Shown here: positions 1 to 8,279 of the stretch, piece after piece
Position numbering within the stretch: position 1 is the stretch's first letter
Layout of the letters: each line of letters starts with the position of its first letter
Program-made: the position numbers and the translations under genes
Origin: Gracilibacillus oryzae
GTDB taxonomy: Bacteria > Bacillota > Bacilli > Bacillales > Amphibacillaceae
Assembly: GCF_009498735.1 (NCBI RefSeq)
Contig: NZ_ML762432.1
Coordinates: 99,897 to 163,896, forward strand
Reading direction: 5' to 3'
DNA length: 64,000 nucleotides
The notes under the pieces: generated by a model
Told to the model about the DNA's origin: nothing
The model's database searches: none
What the model saw: the letters and a program-made list of their open reading frames with translations, nothing else

Positions 1-15
1 AATGATTATCATTAC
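1..15. promoter_or_regulatory. Fur-box-like operator (edge of window)
   Basis: The first 13 bases, aatgattatcatt, form a perfect odd-length palindrome around base 7 and resemble the core of the Bacillus Fur box (TGATAATNATTATCA). It lies about 30 bases before the ribosome site of a siderophore-binding lipoprotein gene, a typical Fur target. The site may continue to the left outside the window. Fur control is inferred. Confidence 0.6.
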
Positions 16-47
16 CAAATAATAAATACATAAGGAGAGAGAATAGA

Positions 48-1124
48 ATGAAAAAGTGGCAATTAGCTATTTTATTTTTAGTTTTTGCAGTAATGTTAGC
101 AGCATGTGGTGCAGATCAAGAAAGCTCAGCAAATGAGGCAGATGAGCCAGAAACAACAGAAGAACAAGCACCAGCTGATGAAGGTTCAGAAGAAGAAGGG
201 ACTGGGGAAACAGAAGCAACGGAAGACAGTGGCTCTGCATATCCAATGACAATTTCTCCAACTATTTCTGAATCGGAAGGCAGAGATGGAACAGCTTACA
301 GCTTTGCGGATGTGGAGTTTGAATCTATGCCAGAAAATATAGTTGTGTTTGACTACGGATTTTTAGATACATTAGATGCACTTGGTGTGGAAGGTATCGT
401 AGGTGTGGCGAATGGAAGCACATTGCCAGAACATTTAGAAAAATATGCTTCAGATGAATATACAAATATCGGTAGTTTAAAAGAACCGTTACTTGAAGAT
501 ATTGCTGCATTAGAACCTGATGTAATCTTTATCTCTGGTCGTCAATCAGCATTCTATGATCAATTAAAAGAAATTACGCCAAATGTAGTATTCGTTGGAA
601 CTCAACAAGATGACTACTGGAACACATTCTTATCTTCAGTAGATGTTGCGGCTAAAATGTTTGGTAAAGAAGCAGAGGCAGAAGAATATCTTGCTAAATT
701 TGATTCAGCACTAGAAGAAATTAAAACATTAGCAGGTGACTATGAAAACAGCTTAGTAACAATGTACAATGAGGGAAGTTTATCTGGTTTTGCAACAAAT
801 TCCCGTTTCGGTTACATTTATGATGTATACGGATTTACACCAGTAACAGAAGATATTGAGTCTTCTTCTCATGGCTCTAACTTTGGATTTGAAGCAATAT
901 TAGAATTCGATCCACAAGTGTTATTTGTTATCGACCGTACAGCTGCAGTTAATGGAGAATCTAACATTGATGCAGATATGGAAAATGATATTATCAAGCA
1001 GACAACAGCTTATAAAAATGACCAGATCGTTTACTTAGATGGTGCTTTATGGTACTTAAGCGGTGGTGGTTTACAGTCTGAACTTGATAAAATTGAAGAG
1101 GTTAAAGCTGCATTAAGTAAATAG
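48..1124 (+). CDS. Iron-siderophore ABC transporter substrate-binding lipoprotein
   Basis: Extracytoplasmic receptor that captures a ferric siderophore for an ABC importer; the 358-residue length suits the family. A signal peptide ends in a lipobox (LAAC, Cys20), so the mature protein is lipid-anchored. Residues 21-65 are a very acidic, low-complexity linker. The rest reads as a periplasmic-binding-protein-2 domain (PF01497 type, about 85-350), similar to YclQ/FatB. The ATG follows taaggagaga at a normal distance. The permease and ATPase genes are not downstream; they may lie to the left or elsewhere. A Fur-like palindrome upstream suggests induction under iron limitation. The exact siderophore cannot be read from sequence. 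Confidence 0.88.
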   Translation: MKKWQLAILFLVFAVMLAACGADQESSANEADEPETTEEQAPADEGSEEEGTGETEATEDSGSAYPMTISPTISESEGRDGTAYSFADVEFESMPENIVVFDYGFLDTLDALGVEGIVGVANGSTLPEHLEKYASDEYTNIGSLKEPLLEDIAALEPDVIFISGRQSAFYDQLKEITPNVVFVGTQQDDYWNTFLSSVDVAAKMFGKEAEAEEYLAKFDSALEEIKTLAGDYENSLVTMYNEGSLSGFATNSRFGYIYDVYGFTPVTEDIESSSHGSNFGFEAILEFDPQVLFVIDRTAAVNGESNIDADMENDIIKQTTAYKNDQIVYLDGALWYLSGGGLQSELDKIEEVKAALSK

Positions 1125-1130
1125 CAGGAT

Positions 1131-1183
1131 GAGAGGGCCGTCCAAGGTGTGAAAGGTATTTGACATCTTGACGGCTCTTTTTT
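1131..1183 (+). terminator. Rho-independent terminator after the siderophore receptor
   Basis: Two imperfectly complementary arms, agggccgtccaaggtgt and acatcttgacggctct, are followed directly by a run of T. The arms contain a few mismatches or G-U pairs. Confidence 0.7.
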
Positions 1184-1200
1184 AATGTTAGAAACAGATA

Positions 1201-1300
1201 ATTTCTGCAGGGAAGTTTTAGCGGTATTTTAGAAATTTTGAAATTTCAATTATAAGAAAAAATAACCAATTCGCACTAAGATGAGTGAAACCGAAATATT
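1201..1300 (+). repeat. Decayed copy of dispersed repeat family R3
   Basis: This stretch matches the copies at 23725 and 43694 along the body: ctgca, then tagaaattttgaa, then tataagaaaaa and attcgc. The 3' hairpin arm is no longer recognisable. The remainder of the 490-base gap (1301-1613) is AT-rich and holds no convincing gene; a segment near 1335 (ccactgatcaatgtctaga) faintly resembles the R2 repeat. Confidence 0.5.
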
Positions 1301-1613
1301 CTAATCACCGCTCTAAATATCCGTATTGCCCCCACTGATCAATGTCTAGATTCTCGATTTATTTATTTCCTCATGCAATTTATTCATCACTATTTTCTTA
1401 TTTTACTACTGGTTTTCAGTAGATTGCGTAGTTTCCTGATAAATTTATATAAAAAAACTCAATGAATATAAATAGTAGGTGTGCAGTTAGATGAGAGATA
1501 TGACTATTTTTCTATAATTTCTTGTTGTGTAATGGGTGGAAATTAGGTAATATGAATTACAGGAAGTAATTTTATACTATGATAGTAATCATGAGATAAG
1601 GAGACATGTACTG

Positions 1614-2081
1614 ATGACATCATCTAACGAAGTAAACATAAACGAAATCATTAAAGAATTATATAATGGATCAGTTCAGTCTATTAAAAATGTAGTTCCA
1701 GTAGGTCATCAATTTGATGCGCCCAAATTAACAACAGATCCTCTGTTTGTAAAATATGGTGTATTAATTGGTTATAGTGGTTCTTTCAAGGGTGACCTGT
1801 TAATCCAAGCGAATCCCCAGGTTTTTAGTTCTATTGGAGAAGCATTATATGGAATGCAATTACCAGAAGAAATGCTAGACTCTTTCTCGGGCGAATTAGG
1901 AAATATGGTGGCAGGCGGCTTATCGACTCATTTAGCTACTGCAGGGATTGAGACAGATATTACCCATCCAACAATAATTAGCGGTGACGCGAAATTGTCG
2001 GGATTTAAAAGAGTATTAGAAGTAAAAATCCAGTACGAAAATATTGGGAATATGACAATGTCATTATTGTTGAATCACTAA
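1614..2081 (+). CDS. CheX-like chemotaxis phosphatase
   Basis: Predicted CheY-phosphate phosphatase of the CheC/CheX/FliY family. The 155-residue protein carries the family signature E-x2-N at Glu94-Asn97 (GELGNMVAGG), which in CheX acts on phospho-CheY. The fold is one CheX domain with no membrane segment. The ATG follows ataaggaga. It is the first gene of a compact unit with cheW and cheY just downstream on the same strand. Bacillus subtilis uses CheC and FliY rather than CheX, so CheX is a lineage-variable component. No flagellar gene, CheA or receptor is adjacent. Role is inferred from motif and context. Confidence 0.82.
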   Translation: MTSSNEVNINEIIKELYNGSVQSIKNVVPVGHQFDAPKLTTDPLFVKYGVLIGYSGSFKGDLLIQANPQVFSSIGEALYGMQLPEEMLDSFSGELGNMVAGGLSTHLATAGIETDITHPTIISGDAKLSGFKRVLEVKIQYENIGNMTMSLLLNH

Positions 2082-2128
2082 TCATTCATGCGATTAAAAT
2101 AAACTGATAAATTAAGTAGGTGAAGAGA

Positions 2129-2596
2129 ATGCAAGAAACACTTTCAAAAACAATTATTTTTAAACTGAATAACCAGGAGTATGGTGCAAACATTGCTCAG
2201 ATTTTATCAATCGAAAAATTACAAGAGATTGTTGCACTGCCGCAAACATCTGACTTCATTAAAGGAATTATCAACCTGCGAGGGACGGTTACCCCTATTA
2301 TTGATCTGCGTACAAGGTTAGGGATGAAAGAAATGGAGGAAACCGAACAAACAAGAATCTTAATTGCAAAAGTGAAAGAGATTCAAATTGGATTGATTGT
2401 TGATGAAGCGACAGACGTCATTGACATTTCACCGGAAAAAATTGAACAAACACCTGAATTAGTAAGGGATGTTGATCATCGGTATCTAAAAGGTGTTGCT
2501 AAATTAGAAGAACGTGGAATGCTGTTATTATTAGATTTAGATCATGTTTTAAGTATGGAAGAATTTACTGAAATACAACAAGTTGCACAAGATTAA
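2129..2596 (+). CDS. cheW: CheW-like chemotaxis coupling protein
   Basis: Adaptor that normally links chemoreceptors to the CheA kinase. The 155-residue protein is one CheW/SH3-like domain; the conserved segment FIKGIINLRGTVTPIIDLR lies at about residues 45-65. The ATG at 2129 is chosen because aggtgaag lies a few bases upstream; an in-frame GTG at 2120 overlaps that ribosome site. It sits 47 bases after cheX and 13 bases before cheY. With the next gene it has the same domains as a CheV protein (CheW plus receiver) split into two polypeptides. It may be the only CheW or an accessory paralogue; that cannot be decided here. Confidence 0.88.
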   Translation: MQETLSKTIIFKLNNQEYGANIAQILSIEKLQEIVALPQTSDFIKGIINLRGTVTPIIDLRTRLGMKEMEETEQTRILIAKVKEIQIGLIVDEATDVIDISPEKIEQTPELVRDVDHRYLKGVAKLEERGMLLLLDLDHVLSMEEFTEIQQVAQD

Positions 2597-2609
2597 TGGA
2601 GGTATAAGA

Positions 2610-2966
2610 ATGGCACAGGTACTAATTGTAGATGATGCAGCATTTATGAGAATGCAATTGAAAAATATTTTCACAAAATTAGGTCATGAGGTTGTAGGGG
2701 AAGCAGAAAATGGTCTTCAGGCAACAGAATTGTATGACCAATTAAAACCAGATATTGTTTCCATGGATATTACCATGCCTGAGATGAATGGTGTGGAAGC
2801 AACGAGAGAGATTAAAAGTAAAGATAGCAATGCTACAATTATTATGTGTTCTGCAATGGGGCAGCAGCAAATGGTGTTAGAGGCCATTAAAGCAGGGGCA
2901 AAGGATTTCATTGTGAAGCCATTTACAGAAGATAGAGTACAAGAAACATTAGACAAGCTTTTATAA
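2610..2966 (+). CDS. cheY: CheY-like single-domain response regulator
   Basis: Stand-alone receiver domain of 118 residues. The acidic pocket is Asp8-Asp9, the phospho-acceptor is Asp53 (SMDITMPEMNG), the switch serine is Ser81 and the conserved lysine is Lys103 (IVKPF), so all catalytic residues are present. The ATG at 2610 is placed by a perfect ggaggt seven bases upstream; an earlier in-frame ATG at 2583 lies inside cheW and lacks a ribosome site. As the last gene after cheX and cheW it probably carries the output signal of this module, with CheX as its phosphatase. Which kinase phosphorylates it is not shown. Confidence 0.92.
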   Translation: MAQVLIVDDAAFMRMQLKNIFTKLGHEVVGEAENGLQATELYDQLKPDIVSMDITMPEMNGVEATREIKSKDSNATIIMCSAMGQQQMVLEAIKAGAKDFIVKPFTEDRVQETLDKLL

Positions 2967-2973
2967 ATAAGAG

Positions 2974-3074
2974 GAGGATGGGGCAAATGAATTATAATTC
3001 AAAAAGTCTCATGGGTCACTTTGACTTATGGTAACAGTCTGTTGAGTGACTGTTTCAGATATGTCCCATCCTTC
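2974..3074 (+). repeat. Inverted-repeat element with a 15-codon ORF
   Basis: The arms aggatggggca (near 2975) and tgtcccatcct (near 3062) can pair across about 75 bases, and a small hairpin acagtc/gactgt sits inside. A strong gaggagg at 2971 precedes an ATG at 2987 that opens a 15-residue frame ending at 3034. It may act as the terminator region of the che trio or encode a tiny peptide; neither is proven. Confidence 0.35.
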
Positions 3075-3100
3075 ATTTCTATGCAATGTTTACCTGTATA

Positions 3101-4183
3101 TTACTGAGAAATATTAATTTGCTTTATATGAAATTTTACTATTGGAGTAATCTCAACAGCTGGATACCTTTGTTGCCATTCGTCTTTGTTCCAGTCTCTA
3201 AACTTACTTCTGGCAGATGCTCCTATCATTAAAGGATCAATTTCGGTTTCTTGAAATTCTTTAATTAAACGAACCGCGTCTTTTTCTAAATCTTTTCCTA
3301 TTTCCTTTTCTAATTCCTCTTTTTCTCTGGTATTATCAACTGAAACACTTACCGTTTCAGCCAAAAAACCATCAATTGTTATGATTATATTAAGCTTATC
3401 TTTTGATACCCATTCTTTTTTATGGCTAGAGCGGATAGAAATGACATCTATCGATTGGTTTTTCTTTCTCCATTCAAACTGATATGTCCCATCCGTTATA
3501 TTTTCAAACATTGACTTAAAGGTGAAAAATTGATCAGGTCCAATCTCATGTACCAATTTATCTTTGGAAAAAAACCCTAAACCAATAACATCTGCAGCTG
3601 CAGTGCTTGTTGAGACAATTGGCATAAACGGATCCATCCCGTCACCACTGTTTTGATAATTAAACAGATGAAGATTCATATTTGGTAAATTCCTCTTCAT
3701 GTTGCTCTCCATTAAACTTTTAATATAGTGTGGAAAAGTTTGCTGTAATTCATATTTTTTTGCAAGAAGGTCTTCTGCCTTTCCTTTCACAATGACAGGA
3801 TATAAATTTCTGCCGATATCAGGGATTTCATTTATCCCCTGCAGAATTTTTTTAATTCCTTTTTCAGCTAATTCTTCTCCAAACATAATGCTTGTTAATT
3901 TCCCTGTCTCTACTTGAAAAGGTGCTTTATTTTGAGTCTTTGCATTAATCCCTTGAACAGTTTTGGAGCGGCTCGTATAATAAGTATTCTCTCTTACACT
4001 TGTCTGTTCACTGAACCCATAAAGGGGGGACACAGCTGTGCCAATATATTGTTCTTTAATCGGATCCCAGTCAAAGCCATAAAGCATAATTAATTCAATG
4101 TCATCAATAACGGTTGTTCTCACACAACCAGTTAATAACATGATAGTGCAAATGAATGTTAGAAGAATTTTATTAACTTTCAA
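3101..4183 (-). CDS. gerC: Spore germination lipoprotein, Ger(x)C family
   Basis: C subunit of a GerA-type germinant receptor in the spore inner membrane. A lipobox (LLTGC, Cys20) gives a lipid-anchored protein, and the remaining 340 residues match Ger(x)C in length and in features such as the DPIKEQYIGTAVSPL-like strand at about 40 and the charged C-terminal domain with VSVDN. It is the last gene of the minus-strand gerA-gerB-gerC operon and overlaps the end of gerB by 11 bases, which suggests translational coupling. Germinant specificity of this receptor cannot be deduced. Confidence 0.9.
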   Translation of the reverse strand: MKVNKILLTFICTIMLLTGCVRTTVIDDIELIMLYGFDWDPIKEQYIGTAVSPLYGFSEQTSVRENTYYTSRSKTVQGINAKTQNKAPFQVETGKLTSIMFGEELAEKGIKKILQGINEIPDIGRNLYPVIVKGKAEDLLAKKYELQQTFPHYIKSLMESNMKRNLPNMNLHLFNYQNSGDGMDPFMPIVSTSTAAADVIGLGFFSKDKLVHEIGPDQFFTFKSMFENITDGTYQFEWRKKNQSIDVISIRSSHKKEWVSKDKLNIIITIDGFLAETVSVSVDNTREKEELEKEIGKDLEKDAVRLIKEFQETEIDPLMIGASARSKFRDWNKDEWQQRYPAVEITPIVKFHIKQINISQ

Positions 4184-5276
4184 GGCGTTTTTTCACTCCC
4201 GTATGAATTATATGGCAAATGTAAAGAAAGGGAATATAAAGAAATAAGAGATACATACCTGCTTTGGTTAAAAGAGCAGACAGCTTTTCAACGATAAGAT
4301 AATCACTCAATACAAACATACAAGCGACACCACTGATTGCAGATATGATAGAAATTCCCCGAAAAGAAAATTTTGTTAACCGATGAAAAGATTGAACACT
4401 GCCCCAGAAATATAACCCTGTTGTAGCAATGATGCTTCCAAAATGAAGGCTGATCCCGACATATTCAAATCTTTCGATAAAAGGGAGACTGACTATTTTC
4501 CATACATGAAGGGCTGGCCAAGTTAATTGCTGAATTTGATTTTCACTAAAGTAAAAAAAATCAGCAATAATAATGAGTAAATACAATAAGGTTGTATAGA
4601 TATTTGCACTAATGGCCCATTTCCGGCTTTTATGGAATTGACGAATAAAAGGTGCGAACAACAAGATAAGCTCCACACCTAAAAAACTGCTGACGATCGG
4701 TTCGACTGCCTTAATAATATTCAAGTAATCAGTACTGAGAATTGGAAGCAGGTTCTCGATATGTCCAGTCTTAAAGGGAGTATAGACTGTGAATAGTAAT
4801 GACAAAGGGATCCAGGCACTAAAAAAAGCAAATCCGACGATGATGCGAAAACCGCCTAAAACGATGTAAACAATAAGTAGGTAGATAATGAAATAAAACC
4901 ATAGTAAAGATAAATCAGGGAAAAACCATACTTGAATGATTTCCACATATGACCGCAAAACAAACATAGAGATGACCAGAAGATATATTCCGAAAAGAAA
5001 AGAAAGAAGATTACCAATGATTTTGCCAAATAATGTTTGATGAATATCAATCAAATCTTCGTGGGGAGGAATTAACCTCCATATTACAATAATTACAAGG
5101 GTGACTAAAAACCCTGTAATAAGTACACTGATCCAACTATCATATCCTGCAATTTTGGTGATCTTCCTGCCGAATGATAAAATCCCTTCTCCCATTTGTG
5201 AACTGAAAAGGATAAAAAAAATTAAAAATGGGGAAACCATTTGGCTTATATCGGGTTTTTGCTGCTGGGTGTTCAT
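4173..5276 (-). CDS. gerB: Spore germination permease, GerB family
   Basis: Integral membrane B subunit of a germinant receptor, related to amino-acid/polyamine/cation permeases (GerAB, PF03845). The 367 residues contain about ten hydrophobic spans, starting with residues 14-34 and ending near 355, and the normal family length is 360-370. In GerA-type receptors this subunit binds the germinant. The ATG is eight bases after the gerA stop, on the same strand, and the 3' end overlaps gerC. Sporulation-specific expression is expected from the candidate sigma-G promoter ahead of gerA. Confidence 0.9.
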   Translation of the reverse strand: MNTQQQKPDISQMVSPFLIFFILFSSQMGEGILSFGRKITKIAGYDSWISVLITGFLVTLVIIVIWRLIPPHEDLIDIHQTLFGKIIGNLLSFLFGIYLLVISMFVLRSYVEIIQVWFFPDLSLLWFYFIIYLLIVYIVLGGFRIIVGFAFFSAWIPLSLLFTVYTPFKTGHIENLLPILSTDYLNIIKAVEPIVSSFLGVELILLFAPFIRQFHKSRKWAISANIYTTLLYLLIIIADFFYFSENQIQQLTWPALHVWKIVSLPFIERFEYVGISLHFGSIIATTGLYFWGSVQSFHRLTKFSFRGISIISAISGVACMFVLSDYLIVEKLSALLTKAGMYLLFLYIPFLYICHIIHTGVKKRLES

Positions 5277-5284
5277 AATCTTTC

Positions 5285-6772
5285 CTACTTTCTCTTTCCG
5301 TTTTTCGCCGTTGTTCTTCTTGAATTCATTCGGTTTTTATCCCCGGTTGTTGTTAAAATAGGCCGCTTTTTTTGCACACTAAATGGCAATCGGAAGAAGG
5401 AATCCTTTAAGTCTGGCCATCTCGGCGGATAAAATGGCTCTGTGTAAGGTCGCCCCAGTGAAGTTAATCTTAGTAAATGGGTAACCATAAACATAACTGC
5501 TATCGATATGCCGATAATTCCCCACATTTGTGCAAAAATAATAAAAGGAAAACGGATAAGACGGATCGTATTACCAATTCGGTAAATCGGTGTTGTAAAA
5601 GATGCCAAAGCCGCCAATGCTACCAATATGAGTAAGACATTACTTGTTAAGCCGGCTTCCACAGCGGCAGTACCAATTACAATTCCCCCTACGATACCAA
5701 TGGTCTGACCGATTTTAGTCGGCAGCCTTGCTCCAGCCTCCCGCAATAGTTCAATCGTTAATTCAAGAATTAAAACTTCTAAGACTGGGGGGAAGGGGAT
5801 ATCTTTTCTTGAAGAAATAATTGTTCCCAATAAATCAATTGGCACAACATGATAATGATAAGTCAAAACAGCGACATACAATGGCGTAACTAAAACAGAA
5901 AACATCACCGCAAAGATACGAATGATTCGAAATGCTGTTGCCAGAGGCCATGTCAGAAAATAATCTTCATAAGATGCAAAAAATCCAACTAATGTAGTAG
6001 GCCCTGTTAATACTTGAGGAGAACCATCACAAATGATGGCAACTTTCCCTTCTATAAGGGCACTTGTTACACGATCAGGTCTTTCTGTGTCCATTAATTG
6101 AGCAAATGGTGATGCCGAATTATCTATTATCATTTGCCCGATAAAGGAGCTATCAGTTATCTGGTCATATTCAATATCATTAATTCTTTGTATCACTGTA
6201 TCAATATTATCTTGATTGGCAATCCCATCAATGTACACAACAGCAACAGACGTTTTAGTGATCTTTCCAACTTGCAGCACCTTCACTTGCAGTTGAGGCA
6301 ATTTAAGTCTTTTCCTGATTAAGTTGATATTTGTATTTAAGTCTTCAATAAAGGCAACTTTTGGACCGAGTACACTAAATTCAATTTCAGGTTGTGAGAC
6401 AGGCCTGTCTGTAATAAATATTGCAGGCATCAACAGTACCTGCTGCAGATCATGATTAGGAGCAATTGCAATATATCCAGATAATAATTTCTCTTCTATT
6501 ATTTTTAAATCAGAGGTAATCTCTGTTTCATCAAAAGGAAGAATATTCATCAAATCGTGTAGGTTATTAATCGTTAAATCGTGGCAATATGGCAAAAGGT
6601 TTGTCTTAACCTTATCTGTATCAATTAACGATTGATAATAATATATGTTAAGGTTAAGATTGCTTCCGAATTGCAATCTCTTAAAATCATCACTTTTTTG
6701 CATCACTTCTAATAATCCGGAAAAATTTTCAACAGGATTTGAATGGTGGGTTTTTCTTGATCTGCGTAACAT
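5285..6772 (-). CDS. gerA: Spore germination protein, GerA family
   Basis: A subunit of the germinant receptor. Of 495 residues, about 1-250 form a hydrophilic N-terminal region, followed by the hydrophobic core typical of PF03323 with the family hallmark DIPFPPVLEVLILELT-like segment near 330 and several membrane spans to about 440; a basic tail follows. Family members are usually 480-550 residues. The ATG at 6772 is preceded by gaaaggcg. It leads the operon gerA-gerB-gerC. The order A-B-C and the short spacings are those of classical tricistronic receptor operons. Opposite strand of the following acyl-CoA dehydrogenase gene. Confidence 0.93.
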   Translation of the reverse strand: MLRRSRKTHHSNPVENFSGLLEVMQKSDDFKRLQFGSNLNLNIYYYQSLIDTDKVKTNLLPYCHDLTINNLHDLMNILPFDETEITSDLKIIEEKLLSGYIAIAPNHDLQQVLLMPAIFITDRPVSQPEIEFSVLGPKVAFIEDLNTNINLIRKRLKLPQLQVKVLQVGKITKTSVAVVYIDGIANQDNIDTVIQRINDIEYDQITDSSFIGQMIIDNSASPFAQLMDTERPDRVTSALIEGKVAIICDGSPQVLTGPTTLVGFFASYEDYFLTWPLATAFRIIRIFAVMFSVLVTPLYVAVLTYHYHVVPIDLLGTIISSRKDIPFPPVLEVLILELTIELLREAGARLPTKIGQTIGIVGGIVIGTAAVEAGLTSNVLLILVALAALASFTTPIYRIGNTIRLIRFPFIIFAQMWGIIGISIAVMFMVTHLLRLTSLGRPYTEPFYPPRWPDLKDSFFRLPFSVQKKRPILTTTGDKNRMNSRRTTAKNGKRK

Positions 6773-6796
6773 ACATATATCGCCTTTCTTTTTTGA

Positions 6797-6825
6797 TAGT
6801 TTGAGAAAATCGTGTAAATTTATGC
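6797..6825 (-). promoter_or_regulatory. Candidate sigma-G promoter of the ger operon
   Basis: Read on the minus strand, GCATA is followed after 17 bases by CAAACTA, close to the forespore sigma-G consensus (GMATR, N17-18, CATNNTA). It ends about 25 bases before the gerA start codon. Forespore expression of germinant receptors by sigma-G is established; the assignment here rests on a motif match only. Confidence 0.4.
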
Positions 6826-6910
6826 ATGCTAGGAGTATTATTTATATTGAGTATATAATTGGAATTCTTCATGTCGATTCGTTATGATCAATTTAAAGGA
6901 GGAGAAAGGA

Positions 6911-8071
6911 ATGCAGCAAAGAAATATATTTATCCAGTCAGAACGTCAGCAAAATCTATATGATAAAGCCGGAAGATTGGCTGAACAACTGTACAAAAGA
7001 AGAAAGCAGGCAGATGATGATGCATCCTTGCCGCTTGAAAATTTAGCCGATTTACGCAGAGAAAAATATCTATCCTTAACTTTACCCAAAAGCTATGGCG
7101 GAGAGGAACTGAGCCTTTATGAATTTTTGCTTATTCAGGAGAAATTAGCTGAGGGAGATGGGGCAACAGCTCTTTCCATTGGCTGGCATTTAGGTGTGAT
7201 CAAGGAATTAAGTGAAGATGAGCTATGGGATAAGAAGACATTCAATTATCTGGCACAGGAAGTTGGAAAGAATCAGAAATTGGTTAATAGAGCTGCCACA
7301 GAACCTGCGACGGGGAGTCCGACCCGTGGAGGAATACCTGAGACAACAGCGATAATGGATGGAGATCATTACATAGTAAATGGCAGAAAAACTTTTACAA
7401 CAATGGCCCAAGTGCTTGATTTTTATATCGTAACAGCATTTATAAAAGATAAAGATGCAGTGGGGTCATTCCTTATCCCGAAAGAAACAGCAGGACTGTC
7501 TGTAAATAAAACATGGGATACTCTCGGTATGAGGGGAACAGGAAGTGATGACCTGATTCTTGAAAACGTCAAAGTGCCATCCCAATTTCTTGTTGAGGTA
7601 AATGACAAACCAAGAAAACCTGGGCCAAAAGGGTGGCTGTTACATATTCCAGCATGTTACTTGGGTATAGCAACTGCAGCTAGAAATGATGTTATCGAGT
7701 TTGCGAAGAATTTCCAGCCAAACAGCTTAAAGACACCTATATCTGAAGTAGAACATGTTCGACAAAAAGTTGGAGAAATTGATTTAAAGCTGCTTCAAGC
7801 AAGGCATTTTATGTACAGTGTAGCGGAAAAATGGGATAAGTTTCCTGACAAGAGAAAGGAACTGGCAGGAGAGCTTGGAGCAGTCAAAGTTGTTGCTACA
7901 AATAGCGCGAATGAGGTAGTTGATTTAGTGATGCGAATTGTTGGTGGGAGAGGACTGGCGAAAGCAATGCCATTTGAACAGTATTACAGAGATGTACGTG
8001 CAGGACTACACAACCCGCCTATGGATGATATGGTTATTCAATCACTTGCAAGAAACGCATTTTCCTCATAA
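6911..8071 (+). CDS. Acyl-CoA dehydrogenase family protein
   Basis: FAD-dependent acyl-CoA dehydrogenase, 386 residues: helical N-terminal domain (about 1-110), beta middle domain (about 115-220, with RAATEPATGSPTRGG and the flavin-contacting GMRGTGS region) and C-terminal helical domain ending in the MRIVGGRGL segment. The start at 6911 is chosen because aaaggagga lies just upstream; an in-frame ATG at 6884 precedes that site. It most resembles the YdbM-type branch from memory. The substrate is unknown, and no electron-transfer flavoprotein or other beta-oxidation gene is adjacent. It stands alone between the divergent ger operon and the M14 peptidase gene. Confidence 0.85.
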   Translation: MQQRNIFIQSERQQNLYDKAGRLAEQLYKRRKQADDDASLPLENLADLRREKYLSLTLPKSYGGEELSLYEFLLIQEKLAEGDGATALSIGWHLGVIKELSEDELWDKKTFNYLAQEVGKNQKLVNRAATEPATGSPTRGGIPETTAIMDGDHYIVNGRKTFTTMAQVLDFYIVTAFIKDKDAVGSFLIPKETAGLSVNKTWDTLGMRGTGSDDLILENVKVPSQFLVEVNDKPRKPGPKGWLLHIPACYLGIATAARNDVIEFAKNFQPNSLKTPISEVEHVRQKVGEIDLKLLQARHFMYSVAEKWDKFPDKRKELAGELGAVKVVATNSANEVVDLVMRIVGGRGLAKAMPFEQYYRDVRAGLHNPPMDDMVIQSLARNAFSS

Positions 8072-8192
8072 CTGTGTTAAGCACTTTGTTTTGACTTATT
8101 TCATAGAATAGGGTATCTCACATGAGTCTTATCAGAGCGGGTAGCTATTAGTACTAATCCTGCTTAAAGTTTCGAGTAACAGGAATCTGGGC

Positions 8193-8261
8193 GCTAAGCA
8201 TTCTGATAAGTTTCGCTAATGATTAGTGAGGGATCAACATCCTGACTAGTCATAGTCTCAC
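8193..8261 (+). repeat. Dispersed structured repeat R2, copy 1
   Basis: The core gctaagca, agtttcgcta, gatyag and gatcaa, followed by a complementary arm, recurs at 31113-31184. A local hairpin pairs gattagtgagg with tcctgactagtc around the loop gatcaaca. It fills most of the 208-base gap ahead of the M14 peptidase gene, ending about 10 bases before the ribosome site. Confidence 0.6.
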
Positions 8262-8279
8262 GTTATAAGGAGGCTGTCT

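Noticed and set aside
1301..1360. A third R2 copy near 1335
   Set aside because: Only about 20 bases (ccactgatcaatgtctaga) resemble R2 and the core is not recognisable.
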